The position numbers and the translations under genes are program-made. The notes under the pieces are model-generated. The model saw only the letters and a program-made list of their open reading frames with translations. It made no database searches and was not told the origin of the DNA. From Sanderia malayensis (lineage: Eukaryota > Cnidaria > Scyphozoa > Semaeostomeae > Pelagiidae), in assembly GCA_013076295.1 (NCBI GenBank), contig RQOL01000374.1, positions 1,426,001-1,490,000 of the forward strand: a stretch of 64,000 nt of DNA, in the 5' to 3' direction. Of this stretch, positions 40,440 through 50,835 are shown piece after piece (positions within the stretch are counted from its first letter, which is position 1; each line of letters starts with the position of its first letter).

Positions 40440-41115
40440 AGTAAAAAGTGAAGCAGAATATTGGGATAAACAAATTTATTGTCGTTTGTGTGGCCTTGAT
40501 GTCCCCCTGCCGTCTGCATTGAAATGTTGTCTTCTGAAACAACGGGCTGCCATGTGGCCTGTGTCATTGCAAATGAAACAGCGTCGTCTTCTCCCCTGTT
40601 GCTGACGATCGGGAACCTGATATGGACCTGGCCTGGGAGGTTGGGACATGAGGCTGGGCGGCTGTAGGCTTGGTTGGTTTCGCCAAAACTTTCCGCGTTG
40701 GTTTTCTCCCACCCCAAAGACTTTGTCCAGTTTGCTGATAGCTTTGACCACCCTTTCATAATCCCGGTTGCCCAGGAGGCCAGGAGGTAGCTGTGGAATT
40801 TTTCTGACGGGCACCCGATGCGTTGCCGAAGCCTGGCATATACCGTAGAGTAAAAGACCGTTTTAGCATCCTCTTTTCTTGTGCGAAAAGCTTCAGGCGC
40901 TCCACCATATTGAGGGCCACGTATTTATCGAAGTCCGAGGACTGTCGCAAGGCATATTGGACGATGTCCTTTTTGAGCTGGTCCATGCCCACTTCTTTTC
41001 CTCTCTCCAGGGTCTCCAAACGCCGTAGGAGTGCCTCTACATCAATTGGAGGCTGGAGAAGAATAGAGAAAACTATACTGATCAGGCCGCTGTGTGGCAG
41101 TGCCACCCACATCAC
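40440..41115 (-). pseudogene. Retroelement gag with CCHC zinc knuckle
   Basis: A minus-strand frame from 41,115 carries a helical region (LETLERGKEVGMDQLKKDI, MVERLKLFAQEKRMLK). A frameshift near 40,800 leads into NRDYERVVKAISKLDKVFG, a Pro/Arg-rich stretch, and CFICNDTGHMAARC, the CX2CX4HX4C knuckle that binds element RNA. The protein ends RGTSRPHKRQ. A protease or polymerase is not found on either side. It may be the gag of the YR-type element whose 3' end lies at 35.6-35.9 kb; that link is inference from shared flanking repeats. Inactive because of the frameshift. Confidence 0.65.
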
Positions 41116-41289
41116 ATATACAAATCTACAACAGGATAATGAGACCGGCGATTAGCGGGAAATATTTAGCCTAGTAGGCAAGTATCTCCCACCTGACCAG
41201 GGTTTACTGAGGGTCTAACCACACTATTACATCACCGCACTTGGGCGAGAGTCAAACCGATCACAGCCCTTTCTAATAGGAAACTGTGT

Positions 41290-41990
41290 GAAGTCTGTGA
41301 GTTTTGTCATACCAGGCCATTACAGTATTTTCATCAATACTTCGGACATCTGTATTGTAGGTCCCTCTGGGAGGCTAATCGTACCCTGACAATTACAGCA
41401 CCTTCATGAAGAATTAGGTCATATGTAAGGCAGGTCTCTCTGAATCTAATCATACTATGACATAACAGCCCTTCATGAATAACTATGCCCTGTATAATGC
41501 AGGATGCTTGGTGAATCAGTTGAGCTATGAGTTAGGCAGGTCTCTCAGCGAGACAAATCCTACCCGGACATCCCAGCACCTTCATAAATAATCAGATCAT
41601 GCGTAATGCAGGTCTCTCTGAGCGTCTGGACAAAACCTGGACATCGCAAGCACCCTTTCCATAAGAAGAAGCCATGTGTAAATGCAGGTCTCTCTGTGAG
41701 TCTGATCATACTATGACATCACAGCACCTTTGTGAATTAGTTGAACCCTGTTTAAGGCAGATCTCGGTGGGTCTAAACGAACCATAATGTCACAGCACCT
41801 TCATGAGTAATAGGAATCGCATGTAATGCAGGTTTCTCTGAGAGTCTAATTATCCTATGACCTCCCAGCCCTTCGTGAGTAATTGAACCACTTGTAATGC
41901 AGGTCTCTCTGTGACTCTAATTAAACCATGACCACACAGCACCTTCGTGAATAAGTAAGCTACCTGCACTGCAGATCTCTCTGTAAGGGC
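41290..41990. repeat. Satellite array 2a (diverged monomers)
   Basis: Repeats of GCAGGTCTCTCTGTGAGTCT...CATGACATCACAGCACCTTC...GAATAA with spacing of about 60-75 bases. Same family as array 1 but far more diverged and without the 123-bp dimer. Confidence 0.85.
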
Positions 41991-42470
41991 CTCTGTACAT
42001 TACCGAAGAATGGTTGCCAACATAGGGTGTATGTGTGATGTTCGATACCCTTTCGCCCAAAAATTGTAGACGATATCAGACAATTGTGCATCTCTGAGTA
42101 CCGCTGGAGGCACTCAAAACACTTGGCCAAAATCATTACCATTGTCTTCTAATCCCATTGTGTCTAAACGATGACCCGCTATACTGCTGTTAAAATTGTG
42201 CTTAAATTTGCGCGAAATGGGTTTCTAAATTAAAATGGGTGACCAGCATTTTGTTGCTATGTCTTATACTGTGCAATGTTCCTCATAATTACAAATTTTA
42301 GGGGAAACGATCTCAACGCTAGATTGATGCCCTTTGTGCCAATAGGTGTTAATCCGAATGTATACATTATAGGAGAAGAAATGATTTTGAAATTTAATTG
42401 TTAGGCGTGCCGGGTTCCCATAGTCTGGGGTTGCAAAAGTTGACTACTTGCTTTTGAAAGCTGTAATGGA
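41990..42470. other. Non-satellite spacer within satellite block
   Basis: Unique-looking sequence splitting array 2. A short part (about 42,090-42,150, TTGGCCAAAATCATTACC) resembles 43,060-43,120 (TCGGCCAAAATCTTTACC), next to the DIRS element end. Confidence 0.5.
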
Positions 42471-42474
42471 CATG

Positions 42475-42970
42475 GGCCCTCAGTCTAACCGAACCATGAC
42501 ATCAGGGCACTCTCATGAATAATGAAGGGCAATGTGTAAGGCAGGTCTCTCTGTGAGTGCAATCAAACCATATCATAACAGCACCTTCATGAAATAATTA
42601 AGCTATATGTACTGCAGGTCTCTCTGTCAGTCTAATCGAACCCTGACGCCACAACACCTTCGTGAATGATAAAGACCACGTGGGGTGCAGGTCTCTCTGT
42701 GATTCTAATCCTACCATGACATCACAGCACCTTCGTGAATAAATTTACCTATGTGTAATGCAGGTCTCTCTATGAATCTAAACAAAGCTGTGACATCATA
42801 GCACCCTATAAATAGTAGGACCATATGTAAAAAGCAAGTCTCTCTGAAGTCTCTGTGAGTCTGAACATACTATGACCTCACAGCACCTCCGTGAATAATT
42901 GCACCTTGTGTAATGAAGGTCCCTCTGTGAGGCCAAACAAACCGTAACATCACAACATCTTCATAAGCAA
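42475..42970. repeat. Satellite array 2b (diverged monomers)
   Basis: Continuation of the same monomer family (GCAGGTCTCTCTGTGA, CATGACATCACAGCACCTTC) up to about 42,965. Confidence 0.85.
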
Positions 42971-43126
42971 TGAAAACCATGGGAACGGGGGGAGGTTGTT
43001 ATCGACATGGTGTAAGCGATTGTACATGAAAATTTTGTTGAGCACAAGAAATGGATATGGTATCTACGGGCACCGCTGTGAGTGCTCCAAACGGCCAAAA
43101 TCTCGGCCAAAATCTTTACCGTGTAT

Positions 43127-43420
43127 AATAAACAAATTGAACGAGACTTACCTGAAAGGGGAGTTGAAGTTCGATTGTGATTCTATGAGTGATTGGTCAG
43201 GAGCATAGAAGTCATATGAGAATGCGTGCAAGCCACCAAGCGTCAGTCTTTAAATCACAGAATGAATGCCCACTGCCAAAAATGCTGAAGGTGGTGGGGT
43301 AAAATATTTTTGGATTCATGGTATTGGGAGGGTGACTTCTATGCTCCTGACCAATCACTCATAGAATCACAATCGAACTTCAACTCCCCTTTCAGGTAAG
43401 TCTCGTTCAATTTGTTTATT
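43127..43420. repeat. 88-bp perfect inverted repeat at the DIRS 3' end
   Basis: 43,127-43,214 (from AATAAACAAATTGAACGAGA to GCATAGAAGTCA) is the exact reverse complement of 43,333-43,420, with a 118-base spacer. The motif CATAGAAGTCATATGAGA also occurs at 43,446 and, reversed, at about 47,612. Confidence 0.93.
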
Positions 43421-43529
43421 CTATTTCATGATTGGTCCACTTCGCATAGAAGTCATATGAGATTTTAAAGCCAGTGGGCATGAATGATTAGACCTATTGT
43501 ACAATATCGATATTATGTAAACAATAGTA

Positions 43530-44504
43530 TTACACTGACAAAACGTTACCACCGAATCCTTTATTGTCCTTAATTATAGGTTTGTCGTAATATTTCCGAA
43601 ACGTTTCTGCACTTTTCCAGTTTGCAGTTTCCATTATATGTTCTATGGGTACGTTAAAGGCCTTTGTTGCAGATGTAGCAGCTGCTCTAAAACTGTGGGC
43701 TTTGAATCTTTCCACATCAATCCCTGATAAATTTAGAGTTTCTTTCAACCACCGGCTAATGGTATCTACAGTTGCCATATTATGTGGCTTAACATAACTA
43801 ACAAAAAAACTTCTACAACTTTTCCATAGAGCTTCAGTTCGTTCTATGTACTCCTTCAGACATGACACCATACACAATTTTTCATCAGAAGCATATGCAT
43901 TGAATATCACAACTCCAAAATGGCTTTGTGGCGTAGATGTCTTCAGTAATTTAGTAACTTGAAAAATACATGTGTCCGGGTCCAATTGCACTTGGTCAAT
44001 TTGCAACGCCTGTAATGTCTGACACCTCTGTCCTGATGTCAAGGCCATCAATGTGATTGTTTTCAGTGTTAATATCTTCAGAGTTAAGCTATCAAAAGGG
44101 TACCATGATTTAATGTGAGTTAGAACAATGGATACATCCCATATCTCCTTATACCTGGGTAGTTTCGGTCTCATACAGAAGACTCCTCTCATGAATTTTG
44201 TTACAATGCCATTACAACCAAAACTGGAGCCAACTGCCAAATAAATCAAATTGGAAAGCGCAGATCTTGCCGTGTTTATAGAGCTGTAAGAAAGTCCATC
44301 AGAGAACAGCTTCCCCGGGAAATTGATGCCATCAATTACATTTGCTGAAAGTGGATTGATGTTCCTTGCACTGCAGTATTTTTCCCACCTGGTAATGTAT
44401 GAGCGATATTGCTTTTTTGTTCCTGCTCTCCAAGAGTTCCCAATGATGTCTGCAGCAGTGTCTGAAATTCCTTTGTCTTGCAGCAATCTCCTGACAAAAG
44501 GCAC
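43530..44504 (-). CDS. DIRS tyrosine recombinase
   Basis: 324 codons, uninterrupted. The N-terminal SAM-like core-binding domain (residues about 15-105: YRSYITRWEKYCSARNI, INTARSALSNLIYLA) precedes the catalytic domain. Key residues visible: Arg160 (LTSGQRCQTL), Lys185 or 188 (FQVTKLLKTS), His270 and Arg273 (AHSFRAAATS), Trp296 in the position usually His/Trp (TANWKS), and Tyr305/306 (FRKYYDK). All parts of the R-K-HxxR-(H/W)-Y set are present. It would insert circular double-stranded cDNA without a target duplication. The gene overlaps the end of RT/RNase H by 169 bases in another frame, as in DIRS1. Likely functional by sequence. Confidence 0.92.
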   Translation of the reverse strand: MPFVRRLLQDKGISDTAADIIGNSWRAGTKKQYRSYITRWEKYCSARNINPLSANVIDGINFPGKLFSDGLSYSSINTARSALSNLIYLAVGSSFGCNGIVTKFMRGVFCMRPKLPRYKEIWDVSIVLTHIKSWYPFDSLTLKILTLKTITLMALTSGQRCQTLQALQIDQVQLDPDTCIFQVTKLLKTSTPQSHFGVVIFNAYASDEKLCMVSCLKEYIERTEALWKSCRSFFVSYVKPHNMATVDTISRWLKETLNLSGIDVERFKAHSFRAAATSATKAFNVPIEHIMETANWKSAETFRKYYDKPIIKDNKGFGGNVLSV

Positions 44505-46480
44505 ATGATTAACTGTAGTTTCTTGTGCAATGGGTGTATCCTTGTTGGATCGGATGGAAGAGTTAATGTATCTGTCATCCTGGGAAGAAGGAGTGGGTGA
44601 TCAATTAACATTTCCATTAAATATGGCCACCAGGGTTGTGTTGGCCAACAGGGAACTATAAGAAGACCTGTGGCTTTATCATGCCAGATTTTTTGCAGGG
44701 TTTTCAAAATTAGACAAAATGGGGGAAATGCATAAAATTTATATTCCTCCCATGATATAGAAAAGGCATTGATGACTGATGCTTCAGGGTCTGGCAAAAA
44801 TGAAGCATATGGTCTTAGCTTGTAATTAAGTCTGGAAGCAAACAGGTCTATGTTGGGTATTATATTCATGATTTTAACAGCTTCCAAAAAAATATCTGTT
44901 TTTAATGCCCATTCTGTTTCTTTTCTATCTTTACGTGATTCCGAATCTGCCTCTGTATTATATTTCCCTGCAATATGTGCAGTAGTAAGCCAGATATTGT
45001 TATCAATACAAAAAAGCCAAATAATTTTTGTTAATTTATTGATATCTATAGAATGACTAGTACCCATGTTATTGATACAAGTTACCACTGTGGTATTATC
45101 AACCATGAGTTTAACATGCTTATGGGCAGGTTCTGTTGTAAATGCTTTTAAAGCAAAGTATGCTGCAAGCATTTCCAAATAATTGATATGAAATTGGGCT
45201 TCTTCTGGATTCCAGTTTCCCCCTGACTTAATGTCATTACAACTGCATCCCCATCCAATCTTAGATGCATCACTGTATAGAATAATCTGTGGATTACCGT
45301 GATCAATCTTATTAAACAAGTGAGGTACATGTGTTCCCCACCACTGAATTTCTGCTATGGCATCCTGGGATAATTTTATGACCTGGTCAAAATTGCCCTT
45401 AGCCTCTTTAAGTGCCTTTGTTTTATTCATGTCTAGGTTACGATAGTACAGTGGTCCAAACATTGCCCCTGGGAAACTAGAAGTAATTTTCCCAAGAAGC
45501 TGTGCTACCTGTCTTATTGTTAGGCATGTGCTGCTCAAGACAGTGTCACAAACTCTTTTAATGCTATGAGCTCTATCCTGAGTCAGATAGACTGTCATGT
45601 TTACAGAGTCTAGAACAAACCCAAGAAAGGTGATAGTTTTAGCTGGTATAAACACGGATTTTTTTGGATGAACGACAAATCCAAGACTATCAAGTAATGT
45701 GACAGTGTCAATTATATTTTTGACACATCTATCATAAGTATCTGCCTGCAGGTAGGAATCATCAATATAGGCAACTGATAAGTGCCCTTTGTTTCTTAAC
45801 CATGCATATACTGGTTTGAGAAGGTTTGTAAATTTTCTGGGACAAAGTGCTAATCCATTTGGGAAAGCAGTAAACCTATAATAGGTATCTTCCACAAAAA
45901 TTTGAGATATTTTTGGTCATCCTTATGTATGGGTACAGAATAGTAAGCATCCTTTAAGTCAACAGAAGCCATGTAACAATGAGGTTTCATCATATTTATG
46001 GCTGTATAGATTGTGTCCATCTTAAAATGATTATATTTTACGAAGGTATTAAAGGATTTGATGTTTAATACCATTCTAAAGGAGCCATCCTTTTTGGCTC
46101 TAAGAAAAATTGGAGAAACAAAATCATTCTGTGATTTATGACAAGGTACAATAACCTTTTTTGTCAATAAAGAAGAAACCTCTTTGTCCACAAATTCTAT
46201 GTTCTTAGATGAGATGGTAGATTTGACAATATTTGCTTGAAAAGGGACATTTACGAATTCGATATGCATCCCGATACCATCTGTAGTATTTCTGGGTCAT
46301 TGGTCAAGCACTTCCATGTTTCAAAACATGATGAAATGCACCCAGCTGAAAAATTATCCTGCTTACCCTGCAGTAAACATTTCAATTTTTGGACACCAAT
46401 TGTTGTAAAATTACTTACTTGTAGTGGACCTAATATGTCTGATTTTGATTTCTGGGTGTTGATCTGGTCTTGCTCCAAGC
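44336..46480 (-). pseudogene. DIRS reverse transcriptase-RNase H (two frameshifts)
   Basis: It starts in a frame overlapping the end of gag (WKCLTNDPEILQMVSG). One base shift near 46,265 leads to 46,269-45,850 (FLRAKKDGSFRMVLNIKSFN, SVDLKDAYYSVPI with the first catalytic Asp). A second shift near 45,900 leads to the 519-codon frame 45,895-44,336: FTAFPNGLALCPRKFT, AYIDDSYL (active site, residues 43-46), FLGFVLDS, then RNase H with Asp209 (LYSDASKIGWG), Glu241 (YLEMLAAY) and Asp266 (MVDNTT). The tail has NIDLFASRLNYKLRPY and YAFPPFCLI, normal for DIRS. Without the shifts it would be complete. Confidence 0.9.
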
Positions 46481-47545
46481 TCTCCCTCTCTCTCTCTGAA
46501 ACTGTCTCCTTCCTGGAAACTGCCTCGGGTGATTTTTGTTGGAGTGGCCCTGGCCTAAAAAATACTTATTTCGAATCTGCCTTGAATCCTTCAAACTTTG
46601 AGGCGATTTGTTGAATCCTACCCCATCATGTCTTGTTGCAGATTTGCTGATTTTGTTAGAATCGGTTATGGCCTTTACTCTTGTTTGGAAATCTCCCTCG
46701 TCCCCAAACAAATGGTCCGTTACCGGAATCTCCGTTGAGCAAAGTGCCTTGTAATGTTCGCTCAGAGATTGACGAATATTGTCCCGTCTCAGTTGGGCAA
46801 TGTCTGCACTTGAGTGGCCCAACAATGCCAAAACATCTGTGTTGATGGCAATTATTTCATCAATGTTAACTTTCGTTTTATTATTTCTTGCCTCAAGCAA
46901 TGAAACTGTTGATTGCAGGATAGCTCTGCCTGCTGTGGCCAAAATTTGTTGTGGCTGGGTCAGCCTTATGTCTTTGGATTTTACATCCCTATTCAATGTG
47001 GTCCAGATAGCTTTATTCACACGTGGAGCTACCAGTGTTTTGCAATTCTCTGGCCTGAGGAATTTTTCTTGCTTTTCCTTCATTTTATTCGTAGCCAGTT
47101 TGCAATTCCCACGTTTTTCAACAATGGCCGCCAATTTTTCAGGAATTGGAGGTGAAGTTTCTTCCTCCCCTTCCAAAGATTTCGATAAAGCATCCAGAAG
47201 ACTGTCGTCTTCCTGGGTAAGGCTACTTTCCTCGTGATTCTGCGTTAATAGTGCTTCACTATCAGAATCAGAACCCTCTCCTGCTTCAGGAGTTGTTTCG
47301 GTTCCGTTACTGAGGCGTGGCCTTTTTGCAGGTTCTGCAGGCCTAAGTTGATTACTAGATGAGTGATTTCGTTTGAGCGATTCGCCCATATGTATGATAT
47401 TGCAATTTAAGGTAGAGGGTAATGCCATCAGCGCATCGCGTTCTTCTTCTCGTGCATCACTTTGGTTGCCTTCCTCCAACAGCATTCGTTCTTCTTCTTC
47501 GACATCCCCTCGTGCTGTCATCTTGTTCGCCATGTTTTCCATCAA
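46430..47545 (-). CDS. gag: DIRS gag
   Basis: 371 codons, uninterrupted. The start at 47,545 (MMENMANKM) lies about 75 bases inside the element end. The N-terminal third is acidic and Ser/Glu-rich; the middle contains VAPRVNKAIWTTLNRDVK and QQILATAGRAILQSTVSL, the conserved block of DIRS gag proteins; the end is Arg/Gln/Asn-rich (FPGRRQFQRERGRAWSK), suited to RNA binding. No zinc knuckle. The following RT frame overlaps its last codons. It would assemble the ribonucleoprotein particle. Confidence 0.88.
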   Translation of the reverse strand: MMENMANKMTARGDVEEEERMLLEEGNQSDAREEERDALMALPSTLNCNIIHMGESLKRNHSSSNQLRPAEPAKRPRLSNGTETTPEAGEGSDSDSEALLTQNHEESSLTQEDDSLLDALSKSLEGEEETSPPIPEKLAAIVEKRGNCKLATNKMKEKQEKFLRPENCKTLVAPRVNKAIWTTLNRDVKSKDIRLTQPQQILATAGRAILQSTVSLLEARNNKTKVNIDEIIAINTDVLALLGHSSADIAQLRRDNIRQSLSEHYKALCSTEIPVTDHLFGDEGDFQTRVKAITDSNKISKSATRHDGVGFNKSPQSLKDSRQIRNKYFLGQGHSNKNHPRQFPGRRQFQRERGRAWSKTRSTPRNQNQTY

Positions 47546-47625
47546 TTCCTTACACTTCGACCGGCCACTTGGTTACTTTTCACACAACTGACGCTTGGTG
47601 GCTTGCACGCATTCTCATATGACTT

Positions 47626-48215
47626 CTACGTAATCAATGTGACCTTGACCCGCTGTGAAAACTGTAAAACTTTTCACACGCAACGGTTCAGCTATTAGGA
47701 AATAGGTCATGGAGTGGTCACCGAACACGGCAGCTTGGCTGCTATAGTAGTAATGAGGGGGACCAATAAACAACAATGGTACCAACAGCTTGGGTGCCCG
47801 TGTCTTGCAATAGTAAATGTGTCGTCCATGCATGTATACATGCGCTATTAAGTAGCTACCTAACTGGTGAGGGCTTCGCGGATAGAGGTAATTGGCCTAC
47901 ATTGTACAGCCATATGCCGAAACGCGGACATGAAGACATTCACTGCATGAGACGACCTAAAGCGCTAGAATATATCTCCCTCTGCGCGGTAGGTTTTTAA
48001 CCAAAAGGTATACAATGTCGGGTACGCAGTAATAGTGAGAAATACTTGCCAGGTCATACCGCATTCTCCATGGTAATATTGTATATTCTCTAACCGAGAT
48101 CTCGAATTAAATGGATCCAATTATGTTTTCTGATATACTATTCAATCGCAACTCTTCTCTCCGTTCGGTTTAAATCAAGACGTTTCTGGCACGCTCAGAA
48201 GAGCACTAACATTTG
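47626..48215. other. Unassigned spacer
   Basis: No family recognised. A plus-strand open stretch at 47,776-48,000 has no known motif. Confidence 0.4.
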
Positions 48216-48219
48216 CATC

Positions 48220-48560
48220 GCAGAAAAAATGGACCTGGAACAACCTTGGAATTGAATCAAACCTCGGGGCTTCCAAGGGGGAAAGGAGGGAAATATGAGG
48301 ATCAGAATCATTTCAGGTTAAATATTGGGAGAAAACATGGACCTAGAACAACCTTGGAATGGAAGTTGGGAATCGGGGATTCCATGGACCATGCTGTGGG
48401 GGAATAGATGCAACTTTGAAGATTTGAATGATTTCAAGTTAAATCATCAGAGAAAACATGGACCTGAAACAACCTTGGAATGAAGATCAGAACTCGGGGA
48501 TTCCATGGACCATGTGGTCAGGGAATGCTGGAAACTATGAGGTTTTCAATGATTTCAAAC
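48220..48560. repeat. Three-copy minisatellite of about 108-122 bp
   Basis: ATGGACCT(G/A)GAACAACCTTGGAAT starts near 48,228, 48,335 and 48,459; CGGGG(C/A)TTCCA and CATGGACCATG follow at similar offsets, and each unit ends with ATGATTTCAAGTTAAAT-like sequence. Units differ by substitutions and indels. Confidence 0.85.
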
Positions 48561-49206
48561 AAAATTGTTTTTCTTTGCGTGTCCGACGAAAAGTGATCTT
48601 ATGATGAACTTAATCAACTTTAATTAGAACTGATTGCTTGACGTGTCCGCTGGCTTTGATAATCTCTCAGTAATGCTTTTCCAATAATCACTGCATGCAA
48701 AACGAATGTGTGGAAGGATATCGTTTGCATAAAGTTGAGAAATTGTGTTTTGCTGTGTGTTGCAATGTAATTCAAGCATTTGGTATAGTGTTAATTGTTA
48801 TCCGGGCCTGTGTTACTGTTGTATAGTGCCGGATCGATGTGTCACAGCGAACTGCTCAAGCACAAATAGCCCTGTGCACACTGCCGAGAATATTTCTGGG
48901 CACAAAATCCCATACTTCGGGGATGAGAGACCCATTGCAAAGCATCAGCGTAAATTGTGCGTAAATTTTGCTCAGGCCAAGACACCGAAATGGTTGCCCA
49001 CAAAGCACTCTGTTATCTTTTCAAAGCATTTTAACGATGCTGATTTCCAATACCCAATACGTAGCATAGAGGCAGTTCCAAAAAAACGAAGCATATATTA
49101 AAAAGATACGAGATTAGAGTTACTGCTGTTCCAAGCATTAATTTGCCTGATCAGCCAACAGAAGAAGCCATAAATAAAACAGGAGAAGATCGAGAAAAGC
49201 GAAATG

Positions 49207-49310
49207 TAAGTTGTGGCAATTATTTTCATACAAATGAGACTATCTACATTCTGATATGTTGTAAGGTGGAAATCGTTATAAAAATTTGTGTTATATTCAT
49301 TCCAGAATGT
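49207..49310 (+). other. Intron in Kolobok-like gene
   Basis: Donor GTAAGT after GAAAAGCGAAAT; acceptor TTCATTCCAG near 49,304 leads into AATGTACGACATGC, which continues open (VRHALEPVPVIL). Confidence 0.55.
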
Positions 49311-49499
49311 ACGACATGCTTTGGAACCAGTCCCTGTTATACTGACTTCAAGCACGTGGGATGACAAACAAATAGCATATTGTATGTATCTTTATAACAT
49401 TCTTTAACAAAAATACTGCAATAAACAAACGAAAAGCTGACGCTGAACATTGTAAAATTAAAATGTAAAATTGTCATGTTTATTCAAATGCTTCAAGTC

Positions 49500-49562
49500 C
49501 TATAAAAAGATCAAGCCCTTCAAAAAGATCAAGCCCTTCGAAAAGATCAAGCCCCTTAAAAA
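49500..49562. repeat. Short tandem repeat, about 20 bp x 3
   Basis: AAAAAGATCAAGCCCTT(C) repeated three times in an intron-like gap of the Kolobok-like gene. Confidence 0.85.
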
Positions 49563-50012
49563 AACTGTGCAAGGAATGTATATATTTACGGACTAAGAGG
49601 ACGGAATCAGTATCTGGGTCTCAAATTCAAAATGTGCAAAATGCATCATCAAATTGAACAACTAGTAGGGGTGTAAGCTGTTACTTTTCTTTGTATAATA
49701 GTTCTTTCATACTTTAGGACAATGGGGAGAATGCATAGGGAAATGCGGTATTTTATAATGATCCTGAGTCTGCTGTACAATTTTGTTCCCTTACAAATAG
49801 ACAATCTTCGTTTCACCCAACAAAAAACTACTAGAAGAACATATAAGTCGCCATGATATTGGAGCATTTCTTAATAGAGATAAGTTGAATGATACTGGTG
49901 ACATTGAAGACATATCTGAAGATGACATGAGTTGTGACGAAGGAATGGATATGGGGTCAGAATATGAAGAGATGTCTGAAGGAAATACTAATGAAAGTGA
50001 ATATGAAGAGAT

Positions 50013-50093
50013 GTGAGTAATTTTGACAGCAAACATGTCTCCCAGAAGTCAAATAGTAATAAGATAATTAATTACTATATTCATTTTCTGTAG
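50013..50093 (+). other. Intron in Kolobok-like gene
   Basis: Donor GTGAGT, acceptor TTTTCTGTAG. Joining restores an open frame (…EYEEI-ECIQGDV). Confidence 0.7.
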
Positions 50094-50445
50094 TGAATGC
50101 ATCCAGGGTGATGTGAGAACAGAAAGGAAGTGCATAGTTTTTCCACCCGAACTTATACAGCTATTTCCTTTTTGTCATTTCTGTAAATCCGATCATCCAG
50201 AGTTACAAACCTGGTCTGTAGGAAGTATGCTGGTGGTCGAGACAGCATGTGTAAATCAGGATTGCCGTAAGGTCTACACATTGAGAAGTCAGCCTGATAT
50301 GCCAAATACAAAGATACCAGCTGGAAGTCTTTTGCTGTCCTTTGCCATATGATTGACTGGAGGGTCAGCAGCAAAGTTTCTACGAGCCTTTGAGCAAATA
50401 AATTATTTTGCAATCTCACTGACAACATTTTATAGACACCAAAAG

Positions 50446-50533
50446 GTACGGATTGAAGACCTGTGCTTTTTGTCAGTACCACTTGCATAATAACTGTGTT
50501 TATTCTTGAGCTAAGTGTTGTATTTTCTTATAG
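50446..50533 (+). other. Intron in Kolobok-like gene
   Basis: Donor GTACGG after CAAAAG, acceptor TTCTTATAG before GAATTTCCC; phase 0. Confidence 0.7.
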
Positions 50534-50728
50534 GAATTTCCCTTTCCCAGCATCCAAATGCACTGGGAATGTTACCAAACTTCCTTACTTGCCAAATTGA
50601 CAGATAGAGCTGGTCTAACAATATCTGGAGATGCACGCCATGATAGTATGGGACACAGTGCCAAATTTGGAGCTTGCACTGTCTACTGTAACGATACATC
50701 TGAGCTAATCCATTTCTCACTTGTCCAG

Positions 50729-50835
50729 GTAGGCAAAAGATGCAACATCTTCCCATGGCTCCTTGGAATACAGTCTGCATTCTGCAAAAACAGCCTTGAT
50801 TCGCATCTATAATACTTAAAAATTTCTTTTCTAAG
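50729..50835 (+). other. Intron in Kolobok-like gene
   Basis: Donor GTAGGC after GTCCAG, acceptor TTTTCTAAG before CGAAATGAA; phase 0. Confidence 0.7.

Larger units (their letters stand above)
43127..47625 (-). mobile_element. DIRS-type retrotransposon, best preserved YR element
   Basis: Minus-strand order gag (47,545-46,430), RT/RNase H (about 46,480-44,336), tyrosine recombinase (44,504-43,530), then inverted repeats. The first 40 bases of the element (47,580-47,622) recur inverted at 43,207-43,246, beside one arm of an 88-bp inverted repeat (43,127-43,214 with 43,333-43,420). This resembles the terminal repeats and internal complementary region of DIRS elements. Only two frame breaks, both in RT. 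Satellite lies on its right, unknown DNA on its left. Confidence 0.85.

Noticed and set aside
41960..42142. Minus-strand 60-codon frame with Cys residues
   Set aside because: Lies partly in satellite sequence and has no family motif.
43814..44200. Possible host phage-type integrase acquired from bacteria
   Set aside because: The recombinase overlaps a DIRS RT/RNase H gene and lies within the element's repeats, so it is part of a DIRS retrotransposon.
49207..49364. Plus-strand frame continuing past the THAP exon
   Set aside because: It reads through a GTAAGT donor into AT-rich intron sequence; the coding frame resumes after the AG acceptor.
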